The notes beneath the pieces were generated by a model that searched no databases, was not told the DNA's origin, and was given only the letters and a program-made list of their open reading frames with translations. The translations under genes were made by a program, and so were the position numbers. From positions 15,563,501 to 15,627,500 of the forward strand of contig NC_003283.11 in the NCBI RefSeq assembly GCF_000002985.6: 64,000 nucleotides of DNA. The letters are read 5' to 3'. Positions 22,466-33,949 of the stretch are shown piece after piece (position 1 is the first letter of the stretch; every line of letters starts with the position of its first letter). The DNA comes from Caenorhabditis elegans. Its lineage: Eukaryota; Nematoda; Chromadorea; Rhabditida; Rhabditidae.

Positions 22466-25345
22466 TGCTTTATTTTTTTCATTTGGTTGCGGTGGGCTTT
22501 TCGATGTTTTTTCGTGTTTTTTGAAGTTTTTTCGTCGTTTTTTCTTGTTTTCTTCGTTAATAATTGAATTTAAAATAATATTTTCAGTAAAAGGCCACAA
22601 ATCGCCGCAAAAATCGACCGCGTGAGCCGCGAAACGGCGGAAAACGTCTAAAAGTGAGTTTTTTTTCTAAATATCTCAAAAATTTGACGCTTATTTTTTT
22701 CGAAAAAGCTCTCAAATATGGAGAAAAACATGTTTGTTCGGAATTAGAAAGATTTGAGACTCAAGCTCGCGTATTTCATATTTATTTTTTCGATTTTAGC
22801 GAAAAATCAACACATTTTCGATCATTTTTGAACAAAAAATTGTTTTCTCAAAAATTTGACGCTTATTTTTTTGAAACTGCACTCAAATATGAAGAAAAGC
22901 ATGATTAACCAGAAAAAGTAACATTTGAGACCCAAGCTCGCGTATTTCATATTTATTTTTTCGATTTTAGCGAAAAATCAACACATTTTCGATCATTTTT
23001 GAACAAAAAATTGTTTTCTCAAAAATTTGACGCTTATTTTTTTCGAAAAAGCTCTCAAATATGGAGAAAAACATGTTTGTTCGGAATTAGAAAGATTTGA
23101 GACTCAAGCTCGCGTATTTCAGCTTATTTTTTTCATTTGGTTGCGGTGGGCTTTTCGATGTTTTTTCGTGTTTTTTGAAGTTTTTTCGTCGTTTTTTCTT
23201 GTTTTCTTCGTTAATAATTGAATTTAAAATAATATTTTCAGTAAAAGGCCACAAATCGCCGCAAAAATCGACCGCGTGAGCCGCGAAACGGCGGAAAACG
23301 TCTAAAAGTGAGTTTTTTTTCTAAATATCTCAAAAATTTGACGCTTATTTTTTTCGAAAAAGCTCTCAAATATGGAGAAAAACATGTTTGTTCGGAATTA
23401 GAAAGATTTGAGACTCAAGCTCGCGTATTTCATATTTATTTTTTCGATTTTAGCGAAAAATCAACACATTTTCGATCATTTTTGAACAAAAAATTGTTTT
23501 CTCAAAAATTTGACGCTTATTTTTTTCGAAAAAGCTCTCAAATATGGAGAAAAACATGTTTGTTCGGAATTAGAAAGATTTGAGACTCAAGCTCGCGTAT
23601 TTCATATTTATTTTTTCGATTTTAGCGAAAAATCAACACATTTTCGATCATTTTTGAACAAAAAATTGTTTTCTCAAAAATTTGACGCTTATTTTTTTGA
23701 AACTGCACTCAAATATGAAGAAAAGCATGATTAACCAGAAAAAGTAACATTTGAGACCCAAGCTCGCGTATTTCATATTTATTTTTTCGATTTTAGCGAA
23801 AAATCAACACATTTTCGATCATTTTTGAACAAAAAATTGTTTTCTCAAAAATTTGACGCTTATTTTTTTCGAAAAAGCTCTCAAATATGGAGAAAAACAT
23901 GTTTGTTCGGAATTAGAAAGATTTGAGACTCAAGCTCGCGTATTTCATATTTATTTTTTCGATTTTAGCGAAAAATCAACACATTTTCGATCATTTTTGA
24001 ACAAAAAATTGTTTTCTCAAAAATTTGACGCTTATTTTTTTTGAAACTGCACTCAAATAAGAAGAAAAGCATGATTAACCAGAAAAAGTAACATTTGAGA
24101 CCCAAGCTCGCGTATTTCATATTTATTTTTTCGATTTTAGCGAAAAATCAACACATTTTCGATCATTTTTGAACAAAAAATTGTTTTCTCAAAAATTTGA
24201 CGCTTATTTTTTTCGAAAAAGCTCTCAAATATGGAGAAAAACATGTTTGTTCGGAATTAGAAAGATTTGAGACTCAAGCTCGCGTATTTCATATTTATTT
24301 TTTCGATTTTAGCGAAAAATCAACACATTTTCGATCATTTTTGAACAAAAAATTGTTTTCTCAAAAATTTGACGCTTATTTTTTTCGAAAAAGCTCTCAA
24401 ATATGGAGAAAAACATGTTTGTTCGGAATTAGAAAGATTTGAGACTCAAGCTCGCGTATTTCATATTTATTTTTTCGATTTTAGCGAAAAATCAACACAT
24501 TTTCGATCATTTTTGAACAAAAAATTGTTTTCTCAAAAATTTGACGCTTATTTTTTTGAAACTGCACTCAAATATGAAGAAAAGCATGATTAACCAGAAA
24601 AAGTAACATTTGAGACCCAAGCTCGCGTATTTCATATTTATTTTTTCGATTTTAGCGAAAAATCAACACATTTTCGATCATTTTTGAACAAAAAATTGTT
24701 TTCTCAAAAATTTGACGCTTATTTTTTTCGAAAAAGCTCTCAAATATGGAGAAAAACATGTTTGTTCGGAATTAGAAAGATTTGAGACTCAAGCTCGCGT
24801 ATTTCATATTTATTTTTTCGATTTTAGCGAAAAATCAACACATTTTCGATCATTTTTGAACAAAAAATTGTTTTCTCAAAAATTTGACGCTTATTTTTTT
24901 TGAAACTGCACTCAAATAAGAAGAAAAGCATGATTAACCAGAAAAAGTAACATTTGAGACCCAAGCTCGCGTATTTCATATTTATTTTTTCGATTTTAGC
25001 GAAAAATCAACACATTTTCGATCATTTTTGAACAAAAAAATTGTTTTCTCAAAAATTTGACGCTTATTTTTTTTGAAACTGCACTCAAATATGAAGAAAA
25101 GCATGATTAACCAGAAAAAGTAACAGTTGAGACCCAAGCTCGCGTATTTCATATTTTTTTTTTCGATTTTAGCGAAAAATCAACACATTTTCGATCATTT
25201 TTGAACAAAAAAATTGTTTTCTCAAAAATTTGACGCTTTTTTTTTTGAAACTGCACTCAAATATGAAGAAAAGCATGATTAACCAGAAAAAGTAACATTT
25301 GAGACTCAAGCTCGCGTATTTCATTTTTTTTTTCGATTTTAGCAC
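22466..25345 (+). repeat. 172-base satellite with AABAB higher-order structure and a duplicated exon-like block
   Basis: Fifteen units of about 172 bases start at GACGCTTA (22686, 22858, 23029, 23338, 23512, 23684, 23855, 24027, 24199, 24371, 24542, 24714, 24887, 25059, 25232). Type A has CGAAAAAGCTCTCAAATATG; type B has GAAACTGCACTCAAATA. From 23338 the order is AABAB, AABAB, BB, an 860-base higher-order period. A separate 190-base block at 22466-22657 is repeated at 23120-23309. It contains a TTTTCAG / GTGAGT-bounded stretch of about 65 bases that looks like an exon. Unit length is not a multiple of three, so the recurring 60-80 residue frames are accidental. Confidence 0.92.
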
Positions 25346-25409
25346 AAAATCAACACTCTTTTGAAAAAAATATTCGAAATATTCGCTCCTAATTTTTAAT
25401 GATTTCCAG

Positions 25410-26327
25410 ATGACAAGCTGGTTCACACCACATTCTACTGAGGAAATCGCTTCAAATAACCGAAATCATCCCGACATTGGCTCCAGCAGCTCCGCAACTA
25501 CCTACAGCTCGTCAAATTGTTTGAATATGGATGAAGGAATTCTGACGAGAGACGTTGAAATGGCTTTCAGTGATGAAATTCCGACTTTTTCTAAAACCGT
25601 AATTTTTTTAAAAATTTCAAAAATAACATTATATGATTTTGCAGAGGACCTCCAATTCCGTGTTTCCTCCTGCACCTTATCGAAATTCGTTCAGTTTCCA
25701 GCCCCGGACAGCTCAGCGGTTCCTAATTCGAATGCTCAGCAAGAAGTCCAACTTCCACAAGACATTTCTGAAGGACGTGGCTGCGGAGTTGGCCAGAAGA
25801 GCAACGTCCGTCTTTACGAGATCGGACCCCGACTGGCCCTGGAACTCGTCGAATTGAAGAAGGAATCGATAAGGACGAAGTTCTCTATCACAAGAATAAT
25901 GCGAAGACTCCAGATGAACTGATGAAACTGAGAGTTTATATGGGCAAGAAGAAGCACATAAAGAATCGTCTTGAGCAGGAAAGCGAGCAACGCTGCTGCT
26001 ACTGGACAAGTTGAAGAAAGTTGAGAATCAGAAGGAGAAGGATAGAGAGATTGTGATGAATCGAAATAGGTACACATTGCAATAATTGAATGCTCCTAAT
26101 TTGATATTTTTCAGAGATAGGACGTTCAACAGATCGTGGTGGAGGTGGAGGCTTCCGTGGAAGATCAGGAGATCGCGATGGAGGATTTTGAGGTGGATTC
26201 GATGGAGATTGAGGAGGCTTTAGAGGACGTGGAGGTTGTGATTTCCGTGGAGGCGATCGAGGAGGACTCAAAGGACGTAGCGGAGGGGCGAGGTGGAGAA
26301 CGAGGCGGTTTCCGTGGTCGTCGTTAA
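25410..26327 (+). pseudogene. Pseudogene of a Brix-domain (SSF1/Peter Pan-like) ribosome-biogenesis protein with RGG tail
   Basis: The middle encodes RLYEIGPRLALELV and, after a frameshift, IEEGIDKDEVLYHKNNAKTP, then KLRVYMGKKKHIKNRLEQ. This is the typical end of a Brix domain as in SSF1/PPAN/Imp4 proteins, which act in pre-rRNA processing in the nucleolus. A spliced intron (about 26072-26114) precedes an RGG tail (GGGGGFRGRSGDRDGG) that is cut by two TGA codons and another frameshift. At least three lesions are visible. A 5' exon starting at 25410 (MTSWFTPHSTEEIASNN) after a TTTCCAG acceptor does not look like Brix and may be unrelated. Retained introns argue for a DNA-level duplication, not a retrocopy; lpd-6 is a possible source. 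Confidence 0.62.
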
Positions 26328-26329
26328 TT

Positions 26330-27236
26330 CTGATATCAGTTCTTGTTTTTGCAATTTGTTGTTTCTCTCTGTTCTCCATTAAGATGTTTTATGTTTGTTA
26401 TTGTTATCGTTCGTTATAATCATGAATATATCGTACTGTTTACCCCGAATTCAGAACTAGGACAAAAATCTAGCAGAAAATCGCAGGAAAAGTTAGGGAC
26501 TGCGTGAAAAAATCATATTTGCGCGTAAATTGTGACGCTTGGACAGTTTGACGTCATCACGGTTCTTTACATTATTCATTCATTTTATCAACAATTCGCA
26601 CTTCTATCGCTCTAAAGTCGATCAAAAAAGCTTATCAGCAACTGCCGTCGAGTGAAATGCGATACAATTTGTCTGTGAAAAAACAAATATCGATTTTCCT
26701 TGAATATCGTGAAGAACAAATCTTCATACTTACGATTATTCACAAATTCGATGAAAATCTGATAGTTTTTTCCAATTTCAGCTCTATAATTCCAAAAAAA
26801 AACCTTCTGTTAATTTTCGCGAAATGTCGTCAATTAAAATGCGCGCTGTGCAGTACGCAACGGTGTACGAAACTTTAAACTGAGTATTCAACGTTGAGCA
26901 CGCAGTCAGCCAAATTGGAATACGGTAGAGAATTCTCGTCCATGTACCCCCCGCCGGGCCGTGCACATGGTCAAGTTAAAGGTACACTTTTCACAATTTG
27001 AAACGCAAAAAACGCTCCGCAGTAAAAGATCGACTGTTGTTTAGCGCTCAAACTCACTTTTCGAGAAATTTCAATTTCTGACGCGAATCGTCTCGAAACC
27101 ACCAATAGATGTTTAACCTGCAAAATTGAGTCTTGGCAAAAAAAATATTGCAAACATACAAGTTAAATCGCGAAAGAATGGAGGGAAAATGTAGAAAACT
27201 GAGAAATGAGAATAAATTGAACTGCGGCAAATCACT
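26330..27236. other. Intergenic, no gene recognised
   Basis: AT-rich with a few GC-richer patches (26820-26960). Short frames have no domain or splice support. Confidence 0.5.
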
Positions 27237-27569
27237 TACCGTATTTCCTCTATTAGTATTGCAGTCTCTTGCATCCCTATTTTTTCCTAGCCATCAATAC
27301 TATTAGGAAACTTCAACAATTTTGTTTTTTTTTTGGATAAATTGAACTTGAAAGTGATTAAATAGCTTATGAAATATTGGAAATGGATGAATTATTCATG
27401 GCTTAAACGGTATGAATAAGTTTTCAACAAAAGTTGGTAACTTTTCCAAAAGTTATTGGGCTTTCGAAAATTAGTCTTGCAGCCTCTAATAGTCTCTATT
27501 AGTCTTGAACTCTTACGGATCAATTGAAAATTAGTCTTGCATGCAAGACTAATAGAGGAAATATGGTAA
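27237..27569. mobile_element. Inverted-repeat element (MITE-like), 333 bases
   Basis: The ends are near-perfect inverted repeats: the left begins TTACCGTATTTCCTCTATTA and the right arm is its complement (TAATAGAGGAAATATGGTAA), with TA at both outer edges as a possible target duplication. Internal AGTCTTGC / GCAAGACT repeats give further foldback. There is no coding capacity. A related fragment lies near 1385. Confidence 0.75.
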
Positions 27570-28095
27570 ATTGCACGTAAACTGGTCACGCCCACAAAAC
27601 CGTGAAATTTGTTACAGGCCTAAAAATATTGAAAATCTCCGCACAAAATCATTTATTTTTACTACTCAATTTTTGAGTTCAAAAAGATTTTCTTCGAATA
27701 TTTTCTGATTTGAATAGATTATGTGATATATATATATATTCAATTTTCCTTTTCTCTTAACACTTTGAAGCTGTTTCCTAAAAATATAATTCAGTGTTTT
27801 TCAACGAAAGAAAAACATGCACAAAAAAACCGCGAAAAACAACGAGGTGACATATAATTTTCGAAAATAATCTTAAATCTTCTGAAAATTTCCGAAATGA
27901 GATCTCATAATATAAAAATGACGACGGAAACATACAAATTAGGCCACAATCAATAAATTCGTTAGTTTTCGAAAAGTGTGCAATACTCCGTGACAGTGTT
28001 TGCGGACTAAACACCAGAAATGACGAGCACTGACTTGAACTTAGTTTCTCTTTTTTGAAATACATTTATAAACTAACTATGTTTATTATTTTCAG
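27570..28095. other. Intergenic, no gene recognised
   Basis: AT-rich DNA with a short (TA)n run near 27727. It ends at the acceptor of the next pseudogene exon. Confidence 0.5.
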
Positions 28096-29010
28096 ATTAT
28101 ACAAAGAAAATGGGATAAGCGGGCGAATTATCGATAGAAAATTGCCTGGGAAACGATTACTTCGCTGGTTTGAGGTAAAACTGAAAGCAGTTAAGGCAAA
28201 AAATATCAAATTCTTTTAGGTAATGGAAAATGAACAGAAAGCGACATTACTTCTTCAAGATGACGATGCAACTTATAGGGAAAAAAAGTTTTCCCCGAAA
28301 AGCGAACCGGGGTAATTTATTATACTATTTTTAGCTGAAAACCCTACATATTTCTTTTATAGGAGCCAAAACGAGAAACCCATCAATCTACTGGAACTAT
28401 CGTCAATTCATATGCTCCAGCTCAAGCGGATACCCGATTCCAATGAATTTCTCCGATGAATTTGACTTTGACGAAGATCGTGTCTATGAAATGCTTTGCT
28501 CAGATGATGAGAATACGACTGATTATTCTGACGAGATCATTGCGATAATAGATGCGAATATGCGGAGCCTATGGATATTTCAATTGTGAGTGATGCTACT
28601 AACTTCTGGAGCCGCCGGAACAACCGAGCAAAATTAAAAACGAAGATTGAAGCAAAAACCCGTAAAAACTGTCGATATCACTACTTCGTATGCTCAGGAG
28701 ATCACAATTTCGAAACTCCACTGGTAAGGTTAAATTTTCTGCAGTTAATTGCCTTTTTTTTATGGGGTTATTCAAGTAATGTAGCAAAATGTATTTAAAT
28801 ACATTTGTGACGTCACAAATGTATTAAAATACATGTTTTTATGTATTTTAATACAGTTGTGACGTAATTTTTCTACACTTTTTAATTTTCCGACACTACT
28901 TGAATAACCCCATTAATTTCAGATCTCTGATTTTGCTCCGAAGGCGCACGTTCAAGTTCTGACACAACGGCGGATTTTTAATTCCCCAAACTATAAAACC
29001 GAGACAGAAT
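28096..29010 (+). pseudogene. Multi-exon gene remnant of unknown family
   Basis: Exon-like open stretches with matching splice sites: 28096-28172 (ending KRLLRWFE), a 28220-28312 exon (VMENEQKATLLLQDDDATYR), a 28362-28588 exon open in the frame PIPMNFSDEFDFDEDRVYEM, a 28570-28722 stretch (DISIVSDATNFWSRRNNRAK) and a last exon about 28922-29010 ending YKTETE-stop. The last splice keeps phase, but the second-to-third join and the switch near 28565 need frameshifts. No start codon is placed. The coding strand is acidic then basic, and no family is recognised. The last intron holds an inverted-repeat element (28762-28913). It could be a live gene with exons I have misplaced. Confidence 0.45.
28762..28913. 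mobile_element. Small inverted-repeat element inside an intron
   Basis: The arms GGGGTTATTCAAGTAATGTA and its complement CACTACTTGAATAACCCC are about 150 bases apart. The interior has nested palindromes: ATGTATTTAAATACAT, and 28802-28821, a perfect 20-base palindrome around TGACGTCA. It is non-coding, with the form of a MITE. Confidence 0.75.
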
Positions 29011-29961
29011 AAAAAACAAATTTGGACTGGAGTTGGAAAGCGAACGAACAAGTCTTTGGATGAATAAAGGTTTTTGTATGAACTGCCACTCACACACACT
29101 GATCGATCTTATAAGGGTTTATTATGTGATAAAAACAGGGTAGGAATTCTTACGAATGCAAGGTAATTTATAATTCAATCGAAAAAAAGTAACAAGTTAT
29201 TTTTTACAGAAACTCTCAAAGATGATTAGCGGACATGCATGCGGACAAACAACTTCGACGAGATGTGCCTTCCTTTAAACTCAGAAGTGGAAAATAAAAT
29301 ACAAAGTACGAATATTCTCAAAAAAACTCTATGTATTCAACTTTTTTTCAGATCTTGGCCTAAAAAATCGATTTTTCTGGAAATTCTTCGAACTTGTCAA
29401 CGCCGCTCCGTTTTGTGCCACTCGCCGAGCCCCGTACACACATATTTTTGAGAAGAATCCTGCCATATCTGGGAACGAAATTATTTTACAAAAAATAAAG
29501 AAAAAAGACCCAAAAGCAAAAAAAACAAATTTGCGAAAACAGAACAAAGTGTTTTTCGCCAAAAATCCGAAAAAGAATGGAATTGAGTTTGAAATGTTTT
29601 TTTCCGAAAAAATTAATATTTTGAGCATACTTGTAATCCGGTTACATTTTTTAGCGTTATTTTTTGAAAAAAAAACTTACATGTAACTGAATTTCAAATT
29701 TTTTGTGAATTTTTACGATGATTTTTTGCTCCGGTGAAAACAAAAAAATGATTTTTTCAGCAAAAACACAAAAAATCCCCATTCCTGAATCTCACTATCA
29801 AATATAATCTCCCCTCTTTCCAGATTCATGCCAATTCTGTCTCGAAAATTTGACCTGTTGTTCTGTTAAGAAACAGTTGTATTGTAAATAAATTTTTATA
29901 GATAACAGTTTTGAAATAAAACACAAAATGCACGAAAAGTCCCATTATTATAAAATATTAG
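29011..29961. other. Intergenic, no gene recognised
   Basis: AT-rich with long A runs. Short frames at 29239-29451 (+) and 29329-29628 (-) overlap each other and show no domain. A poly(A) signal-like AATAAA near 29889 is on the plus strand. Confidence 0.45.
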
Positions 29962-30315
29962 TTAGTTTTGAGATACTTTCTCAATCTTGAACTCTTCTTC
30001 CTCAAAACTGATGAGAAAATCGGCAGTGGAATTTCGGTAACGGATTGATCCTTCTGAACCACCTTCGTAGTCTGGCTGGAAGACTCTCGCGACCTCTTCA
30101 GGGAAGAAAAAATCGATGGCCGGGAAATATCCAAATTCGAATGTTGGAGATTTGCAGATAACCTGGAACATCTTAGTTGTATAAAACTTCAGATTTGTCA
30201 GTCTGAACTTACATCTCTAACCTTAATTGCATCTTCCGGATTAAATCTGATTAGATGAAGCTCAAATCGATCGAAGTTGTAGAGATACTCCATTGGCATC
30301 AACGTATGACTTCTC
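29962..30315 (-). pseudogene. 3' half of a split F-box/FTH gene
   Basis: Two exons: about 30211-30310 (MEYLYNFDRFELHLIRFNPE, then DAIKVRD) and 29962-30163 (VICKSPTFEFGYFPAIDFFF, then PEEVARVFQPDYEGGSEGSI, ending at a TAA). They match the two C-terminal FTH exons of the genes at 36900 and 42230 (for example IEIARVFDPDHEGDAVNILEY). The protein part expected upstream is missing: the DNA changes at 30316 into the 15-base inverted end of the 5.4 kb segment. The other half is at 35739-36231. Confidence 0.65.
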
Positions 30316-30612
30316 CACAGGTGATTCGCGGTTTGCGTGCGGCAGCCCTGAAACTGTTCGCGCACACACCCGCCACACGCGAGTCGCGAACGTTCGCAAA
30401 CTGCACATGTCTCACTCCTCTGCTGCACACACTTCGCGAACAATACATGGGTGTGCACGAAGCGTAGCGAATGGAGAGTGCGCTCCACTCGCCCGTGGCG
30501 AACCTTTATAAGCTGTAATTCGGGTTTGTAAAAAATAGAAATAGCTTCAAAAATTATTGAATATTGAACTTTTATTGCTGAATAGATAAAACAATCAGAA
30601 AATTAATATCCT

Positions 30613-32469
30613 CCTCTGTTCGCATCACGACTCGCTCCGATCCGTCTGATGTTGCCAGGATTGATGAATTTCGGGAAACCTGAAAAAGAAATTGAAGAAA
30701 TATGTATTCCTTACAATTTTCTTCTTGTTTTTTAAATTGATTTGTATTTTTTTGATAGTATAAAAGCACGCATCACCATTTGACGACGTTGGCGAGCTTT
30801 GACTCCCGAAACTCCCGAAGAAGTTAAGCAGAGTGCACTTGTTCTTTTATTTTTCAATGGAATTTTCATCTAATTTCAAGTGTTCAATCGTGCAAACTTT
30901 TTTTTTGTTTTTTTAGAAGAAAGTTTGAAAAAAAACTCGGAAATGGAAAAAATTAGTTTTTTCAAGAAACTTGTTCCGCAATGTTTGAAGGTGGAGTAGC
31001 ACTAGTGGGGATTTTGTCTAAATACACTTAATATTACAATCCAAAACGGCCAAATATCATAATAAAACAGTCCAAAAAGATTTTTTTTTTTCATAATTTT
31101 CGGTAAAAGTTTTGGAAAATTGCCAAAATGTTGAAAAATATGAGCTTTTGAAGAAATCTAAAGCATTGTCGCATGTTTCTACCGTTACAATTTTCGATAA
31201 GAATAATTCGAACAAAATTGCAGTATCAAAATGTAGGAAAACATTGTTTTTGGTCGACTTCCAAACTTATGAGTGACAAAAACTGAGTAATTGTCACATT
31301 TTGACAGTAAAAACAACTTTAAAATTTTTTCGAAATTTTTTCATGATATTTGGTCATTTTGGGACCAAAGGAGTAGTTTTCAACACTTCCCCCCACTATT
31401 TTTCCAAGAACTGTTTAATTTATACTCTCGAAACTTATCAATCGATCCTTGGATTTTGTTTAGAAAACAATTTTTTTTTAACTTTTTAAATTTTGATTTG
31501 CCAAATTTTTTGCCCATAGGATTTTTTAGTGTAAATTTTTTGTTCTAAAAAGTATCACATTTGTATCAAATATGATAGTCTCATGTTTACTTAGTTGTTT
31601 TGCGCAAATTTCTGGTCAAATTCGGTGCTTTCATTTTTTTTTCCGATTTTCCGATGTTTTTCAATGAAAATAGAGAAATAGAAAAACGAAATTTGATGGG
31701 TGGTGGGAGAGGACTCCGAACGCATGCGGCAATCCGTGAATACTTTCTTCGATTTTTCCATACACGATCGAATGTATATGTATACTGCAAATATGAAGTA
31801 TAGAATGAACAAGGTTTCTAATAACTTACCTGACAGATCCAATCTTTGTGCCAAATAATGATCCGCCTCAACCGGATCATTTGTCAACACGGGAGTTAAG
31901 ATAGATAGCGATCCTTTTGATGCATATCCAATTCCACATCTCCTTGCCCGGGCCTTCAGCCAAACTCCGAGAGTCGGTAATTTTTCGGGATCCCACTTGA
32001 AGCATTGTTGTAAAATCTGAGTACTGTTGAGAGCCAAATCATTCTTGTAACTGATGCTGAAAAAATTTCAAATTTTGAGTGGAATTTCAATTTCTGCTAC
32101 GATTTATGAAAACTTACTCTGCTTCCATATCCATGTCGCGGTCAGTCTGGTGTTGACCTATCCCTCGTCGACATCATCCGGAAAATCGACAAGTGCTTTC
32201 GCAGGAGTTCTCATTACTCGATCCGAGTTTTTTCCCAAGAAGGTAGACTCGGTGAGTAAGAAAGTGGCATCACAGAACCGGGTACCGAATCCGTTTCTGG
32301 TTGAACCGCAGATATCCAGGACAGCGCGACTTCCAAAAAATGCACTGAAATGTGCTTGCATTTCCAGTGCGAATCGATGAAATAAATCGGATTGTTCAGT
32401 TTCCAAACAATTTCTCATGCAATATACGTTCATTGCAGCGCTTATATCCATTATGTAGGTGCACGGCAT
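30613..32469 (-). pseudogene. GLD-2/TUT-type nucleotidyltransferase (non-canonical poly(A) polymerase) remnant, copy 1
   Basis: The exon 32158-32469 encodes LFHRFALEMQAHFSAFFGSR, then CGSTRNGFGTRFCDATF: the GS-x-x-NGFG motif of poly(A)/poly(U) polymerases, with the usual DxD altered (DAT). An in-frame TAG follows at about 32158. A second exon, about 31800-32062, has the central-domain pattern LPTLGVWLKARARRCGIGYA. A third, about 30613-30680, could supply a C-terminal GFPKFINPGNIRR...RGGY end after a TTTCAG acceptor. Such enzymes add nucleotides to RNA 3' ends. The lost metal-binding Asp and the stop point to a dead copy. Confidence 0.6.
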
Positions 32470-32689
32470 GGCAACGTACGGATGTAGTGCATCGAATACT
32501 TATCTGAAAAAATTGTTTTAATTTGCATTATTTTTTAGAAAGGATATCAAATTTTCTTTGTGATATGGAAAAAAAACATACAGAGAGCTGCCGGAGGTCT
32601 CAAATAGGCAGGTCTTCTTGTGACATCCAGATTACCAAAGCACTCAATGAACGTTGCTTCTGGCATCGTTCAGAGAGCACCATCATCCA

Positions 32690-33080
32690 GTAACTCATCT
32701 CCTTCATAGTAACCATTGCTCCCGTTTTGAATCCAATCGACAAGTGCTTTCGCAAAAGTTCTCATTACTCAATGCGAGTTTGTTGCCTGAGAAGGTGGGC
32801 TCGGTGAGAAAGAAAGTGGCATATCAACATCGAAGAATCTGGTACCGAATCCGTTTCTCGTTGATCCATAGATATCCAGGACCACACGACATTCAAAATA
32901 TGGATTCAAAATTTTTTGAATTTCCAGAGCGAATCGATGGAATAAACTTGATCGTTCTGCTTCCAGATTGTCAACGGCGTCCAGTGAATGTGCGTGTGTT
33001 GTACCGCGTGTTTGAGCTTTTCCAGCTGTCCTTGCTCACAGCGCCTCAAATCGGGAGAGTTGAGAAAATCGAGAATTGAA
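32690..33080 (-). pseudogene. GLD-2/TUT-type nucleotidyltransferase remnant, copy 2
   Basis: A diverged tandem duplicate of the first exon of copy 1: ERSSLFHRFALEIQ, then YGSTRNGFGTRF and DVD, so this copy keeps the DxD pair that copy 1 has lost. A stop codon and a shift follow (near the sequence complementary to 32770), and no downstream exons other than those of copy 1 are visible. Upstream sequence (complement of 33000-33080) may be a leader exon. Confidence 0.58.
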
Positions 33081-33599
33081 AAGTCCAACGGAGCGCGCTT
33101 GCACACTTTTACGGTATTAAATGAATTTCACGCGAATTTTCGCGATTATTCGAGTTTTCAAGATGAAATTTCGAAAAAATAATTAAATATTGGGATTATT
33201 ATTGCTTTAAAAAAGTTTTAAAAAACATTTTATTGAACAAATTCAATATTTGGTTGATTTATCATTGATTTTCGAACCGATTAGAACAAGTTAACTCTAT
33301 GACAAAATTTCTACGCGAAACCAAATTTTTCAAGCATCAATACGCGTGATTCCAATTTTTAAACGTCAGCTTGATAGAAATAACACGGTTTCATGTCTTG
33401 AAATTGCTCAAAAATACCCAAATCAACGGAAACTGTTTAGTTGGCAGTTGATCTTCACTAAACCAACACTAAATGTTCAGATGAAATCAAAACTTGTTTT
33501 ATCATTTGAAAAAACATTTTTGAATCATTGTTCCTTACAAAAATCAGATGATAAGTAGTTTTGCATGATGAGAATCCAAATGATTCTTCATATGCGCAT

Positions 33600-33946
33600 A
33601 GCTATAGATACTGTAACTTCGACAACTCCTATCTCCTCAGAAAGGCAAGATATCAAAAAGTGATTAACTAAGAAATTGTAGAACATATTAAAAACTATAA
33701 TAATTAATTAAGATCATGTGTTTATCTTTCAAGATGAGGGAGTTAGAGCAGCCAGTAGAATAACAAAAAGTATGCAATACAAATGTAAGTCTAACTCCCC
33801 CATCTTGAAAGATAAAAACGTAGGTTAAATTGAATATCATAGTTTTTGATGTGCTCTACAAGTTTTCAGTTGATCACTTTTTCATATCTCGCCTCTCCGA
33901 GTAGATAGGAGTTATCGAAGTTGATGTATCTAGAGCCGTAGAGGGT
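33600..33946. repeat. Foldback element with 150-base inverted arms
   Basis: The left arm (from ATAGATACTGTAACTTCGAC through TTTATCTTTCAAGATGAGGG) pairs with the complement of 33785-33946 at roughly 80 percent identity, with a loop of about 30 bases. It is non-coding and AT-rich. It probably represents a MITE or a transposon terminal pair, nested within the 5.4 kb segment. Confidence 0.8.
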
Positions 33947-33949
33947 AGG

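Noticed and set aside
22654-24903. Repeated open frames of about 60-90 residues across the satellite
   Set aside because: They are the same satellite monomer read in shifting frames; the unit of about 172 bases is not a multiple of three and there is no start context or conservation.
26136-26379. Acidic (+) and proline-rich (-) frames near 26.2 kb
   Set aside because: They are alternative frames of the decayed RGG repeat; the glycine/arginine frame is the ancestral one.
30293-30511. GC-rich plus-strand frame in the left end of the 5.4 kb segment
   Set aside because: Both strands and several frames are open because of GC-rich, repeat-like DNA; no domain is seen.
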